Assembly: GCA_964371785.1 (NCBI GenBank)
Contig: CAYJOL010000011.1
Location: forward strand, 1 to 64,000
Direction: 5' to 3'
DNA: 64,000 nt
Source: CAVQCT01 sp964371785
Lineage (GTDB): Bacteria > Zixibacteria > MSB-5A5 > GN15 > FEB-12
Within the stretch, counting starts at the first letter, position 1. Every line of letters starts with the position of its first letter. Of the stretch, positions 61,672-64,000 are shown piece by piece. The position numbers were made by a program, and so were the translations under genes. Below the pieces are notes generated by a model, which saw only the letters and a list, made by a program, of their open reading frames with translations, had not been told where the DNA came from and did no database searches.

Positions 61672-62178
61672 ATGGCACCAGCTCGAAAAACTAGTAGGTC
61701 CAGGCGGCCTAGTCTGACCTCTAGAGAGAAGGATGAGCCCAGGCTTTCACCTCTTTTGCGCTCGGCGTTCGAGACTCTCGATCACGGTCTCTGGCACTTT
61801 TTGCGAAGTGATACTACACCAGACATGAAATTTGCACTTTTGCACGTCGACCAGGCGATAGAACTGTTGTTTAAGGAGAAGGTCCGAAGCTCAGGGGTCT
61901 CGATATATAAGAACCCTAAGGAGACCATTACAATTTGGGGCGCATATGACATCTTGGAGAATCAACTAAGTTGTAAGATTCCGGAGAAACCAAACTTGGA
62001 GCTCCTTCACGAAGAAAGGAATAACATTCAACATAAATATTCGAATCCAAGTCCGGATGATGCTGCCTTTCACGTGGAGAATGCGCTATTGTTTATTCGA
62101 CGTTTTTTGAAAGACGAACTGAAGATGGACATAGCGGATTTTGTAGCTTCAGAGTACTTGGAACAGTTGCTCTCATAG
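61672..62178 (+). CDS. HEPN-domain-like protein
   Basis: The 168 residues begin with a basic tail ('KTSRSRRPSLTSREKDE') and then a helical bundle. 'LHEERNNIQHKYSNPS' (about 121-136) holds the HEPN signature R-x4-H (RNNIQH), the catalytic pair of HEPN ribonucleases. 'MKFALLHVDQAIELLFKEKV' is the usual preceding helix. It is co-directional with the winged-helix-like gene 12 bases upstream. Many HEPN proteins are RNA-cutting toxins or defence effectors, some are inactive; activity here is inferred only from the motif. Confidence 0.65.
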   Translation: MAPARKTSRSRRPSLTSREKDEPRLSPLLRSAFETLDHGLWHFLRSDTTPDMKFALLHVDQAIELLFKEKVRSSGVSIYKNPKETITIWGAYDILENQLSCKIPEKPNLELLHEERNNIQHKYSNPSPDDAAFHVENALLFIRRFLKDELKMDIADFVASEYLEQLLS

Positions 62179-62378
62179 ATCTGGACCGACTGTCTCAGCT
62201 CCGTGCGTGTAGGTTTCCTTCGAAGGAATTAGGAGGCACAGAGAGATCGGCAAATTTGGGCCACCAAGCAACGTGAGACGACTCATCTGGTACCGCAATT
62301 GAAATTGGATTAGGTGCTAGATCGAGACACAAACGATTTGAACTCAAAGAATGTATAGACACTTTTGGAGTTAGGTAT

Positions 62379-63440
62379 ATGCGAGGACTTCCGGTCGAAG
62401 CTAAGTTGTTGCTGACCAAGGCGCGCGAGTCGGCGATTTTAGCGGTCGAAACCTACAATAGGCCGACTGCCAGTTTTCGTTCTGGTGCGTTCATAATCTT
62501 GATGATTGTTGCCTGGACGTCACTTTTCCACGCAATTTTCTTGAAGAAGAAAAAGAAACCGTTCTATCGGAAGAGGAATTCAACTCGGTATGAAAAGATT
62601 GATGGTGACAACAAAGCTTGGGAGCTCTCTGAGTGCCTGAAGCAGTATTACAAAGATGAACTGTCCTCTGTGCGACTTAATATTCAGTTTTTTATTAGGC
62701 TTCGCAACAAGCTCGAGCATAGGTCTCTGCCAGAATTAGATACTGATATTTTCGGTGAATGCCAAGCGTTGCTAATGAATTTTGAGGAAATGCTTGTGGA
62801 ACACTTTGGCAGAAGTAATGCACTTAGAGCAGGTCTCACGTTCGCATTACAATTCTCAACCAATATCCAACCTGCTCAATCCAAAGCAATGACAAAGTTG
62901 AATCGGAGAAATTACCAGGCGGTAAAGGACTTTGTAACGAACTACCGGTCAGCTTTGAGTGAGGAGACAGGTAGCGATCCGAAGTACAGCTTCAAAGTCT
63001 TTTTAGTGCCTAAGATCAATAACCATGTGAAGAGTGCCGATGCCGCAGTCGAGTTCGTCAAATATGATCCGGATCGACCGGAAGAGATGAGAAAGTACGA
63101 ACACCTTGTCACTTTTATCAAAGAAAAACAGGTCCCTGTTGCAAATCTCGGATATCTCAAGGCTGGAGAAGTAATAAAGGAAGTTTCTAGGCAAAGAGGA
63201 AATAGATTCAATCATTACGATCACAAGCTTTGTTATCAGCACTTTCACGCTCGGCCGACTGGGAAAGCATCCGATCCAGCTGCAACCAATTCCAGATACT
63301 GTATTTATGATGCGACACACCGAGATTATGTATACAAGCCGGAATGGGTAGAGTTTCTCGTTGAGCAGATGGAGAGACAGGATCTCCTTAATCACTTGAG
63401 AGAGTTGGCTAGAGCGGCCAATTCCGCCAAAGGAATTTGA
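62379..63440 (+). CDS. DUF3644 (HEPN-superfamily) protein
   Basis: The 353 residues open 'AKLLLTKARESAILAVETYN', 'RPTASFRSGAFIILMIVAWT', the characteristic DUF3644 start. 'FFIRLRNKLEHRSLPELDTD' (about 106-125) holds the R-x4-H motif (RNKLEH). The second half ('YEHLVTFIKEKQVPVANLGY', 'NRFNHYDHKLCYQHFHARP') is the conserved C-terminal part, perhaps nucleic-acid-binding. DUF3644 is part of the HEPN superfamily and recurs in defence islands. The gap of 200 bases to the previous gene suggests its own promoter or a leader. AT-rich composition suggests transfer. Confidence 0.85.
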   Translation: MRGLPVEAKLLLTKARESAILAVETYNRPTASFRSGAFIILMIVAWTSLFHAIFLKKKKKPFYRKRNSTRYEKIDGDNKAWELSECLKQYYKDELSSVRLNIQFFIRLRNKLEHRSLPELDTDIFGECQALLMNFEEMLVEHFGRSNALRAGLTFALQFSTNIQPAQSKAMTKLNRRNYQAVKDFVTNYRSALSEETGSDPKYSFKVFLVPKINNHVKSADAAVEFVKYDPDRPEEMRKYEHLVTFIKEKQVPVANLGYLKAGEVIKEVSRQRGNRFNHYDHKLCYQHFHARPTGKASDPAATNSRYCIYDATHRDYVYKPEWVEFLVEQMERQDLLNHLRELARAANSAKGI

Positions 63441-63531
63441 GACATGCATGAGGAGATAGTCAGTAGCAGTGTCCAATTCAGTTTGAAACTTGGTGCGATA
63501 CTAATACAATCAATAAGGGAGGTACGTTGTA

Positions 63532-64000
63532 ATGAAAGCTGGTAAATGGAACATTGGAATTGCTTTGTTATCTACGATGGTAATATTGTGTTCTTGTGAC
63601 AGTGAGCGATACGAAATTGTCCAGAGCAACTCTGGGACAATGATACGACTCGACAGAAAGACCGGAGAAGTGGCCATAATTTCAGGTAACAAGTTAGTTC
63701 TAGCCAAGACGCCCGACGAGACGGCCGCCGAGGAAGCAGACGCTCAGAAGCGTGCAGGAGCTTTGGAAAGCCCTAGGGTGTGGCCGATTGTCGAAGTCAA
63801 GCAGATTGGAGTAACATCTGCGGATCTCACTACCGCGTGGAGGTCAGGTAGAATGTTGTATCGGTTTCAAGTGACTCCGGTACCGAAGGGTTACGAAAGA
63901 ATGAGTTCACTAGTTGCCCCCTTTACGCTAAAATTCTACGATATGGGTGGTTTTGAATTGCTCAGCGTTGACTTGAATTATTCAGACCTCACCGGTGTTG
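63532..64000 (+). CDS. Lipoprotein of unknown function, cut by the window end
   Basis: ATG 63532 has an AGGGAGG site 9 bases upstream. The frame stays open to the end. 'LLSTMVILCSCDSERYEIV' is a lipoprotein signal with Cys near 21. The mature part ('NSGTMIRLDRKTGEVAIISG', 'KTPDETAAEEADAQKRAG') has no recognised family. It probably belongs to the accessory block or begins the next region. The 3' end is missing. Confidence 0.75.
   Translation, partial: MKAGKWNIGIALLSTMVILCSCDSERYEIVQSNSGTMIRLDRKTGEVAIISGNKLVLAKTPDETAAEEADAQKRAGALESPRVWPIVEVKQIGVTSADLTTAWRSGRMLYRFQVTPVPKGYERMSSLVAPFTLKFYDMGGFELLSVDLNYSDLTGV

Noticed and set aside
1..64000. Ribosomal RNA, tRNA and CRISPR loci
   Set aside because: I looked through the intergenic stretches and saw no sequence with tRNA arms, rRNA cores or repeat-spacer structure. 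A covariance-model scan would be needed to exclude small RNAs.

Overview
The window looks like chromosomal DNA of an uncultivated Gram-negative bacterium of the FCB superphylum, most like candidate phylum Zixibacteria. The grounds are two kinds of C-terminal tail on secreted proteins. One is a dockerin-like double repeat read as 'GDLVYLVEYSFSGGPAP', often preceded by 'CCVGIRGN', on five proteins. The other is a type-IX-secretion-like tail read as 'NYPNPFNPTTVI', on two. Outer-membrane-type genes, an NtrY/NtrC-like pair and ECF sigma modules fit the same picture. The taxon is inferred from these protein signatures only. No rRNA or tRNA gene was seen.

Region by region. 1-707: no intact gene, but protein-like fragments without starts, possibly decayed genes. 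708-7943: a biosynthetic or envelope-modification cluster (carrier protein, FkbH-like HAD protein, polysaccharide-deacetylase-like protein, GNAT/FemAB-like protein, Old Yellow Enzyme-type flavoprotein), with a convergent asparagine-synthase-type amidotransferase. 8046-19940, minus strand: secreted and regulatory genes, namely a monohaem choice-anchor protein, a cupredoxin-CHRD protein, a DUF5666-like lipoprotein, an ECF sigma / zinc-finger anti-sigma / TPR-CHAT protease / subtilase operon, and a secreted trypsin-like protease with PKD and dockerin domains. 20168-29244: housekeeping (Nfu and Mrp Fe-S carriers, a membrane dipeptidase, a purine permease, a GT2 / LABN / GT39 envelope-glycosylation operon, small enzymes). 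29311-33519: an operon of a periplasmic binding-protein-like gene, a sensor kinase and a sigma-54 response regulator. 33748-36701: two paralogous secreted proteins, one with a repeat element forming its C-terminus. 37271-49978: a beta-propeller lipoprotein, an M28 peptidase, EttA, a lone CitF-like protein, an Ig-like lipoprotein and a beta-helix protein with thrombospondin type 3 repeats. 50328-55476: peroxide defence (Bcp, glutathione peroxidase), a YCII protein, a lectin-like dockerin protein and a second ECF sigma operon. 55970-59685: porin, YfiR-like protein and chemoreceptor. 59686-60313: intergenic repeats. 60314-64000: a DNA glycosylase, then an AT-richer accessory block with a winged-helix-like gene, two HEPN-type genes (one DUF3644) and a truncated lipoprotein gene.

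The most interesting loci are the TPR-CHAT / anti-sigma / ECF sigma / subtilase operon (12266-17579), which recalls the protease-sigma arm of type III-E CRISPR systems but has no CRISPR parts here; the HEPN-containing accessory block (60942-63440); and the duplicated pair at 33748-36701, where sequence homogenisation and a repeat element have reshaped the genes.
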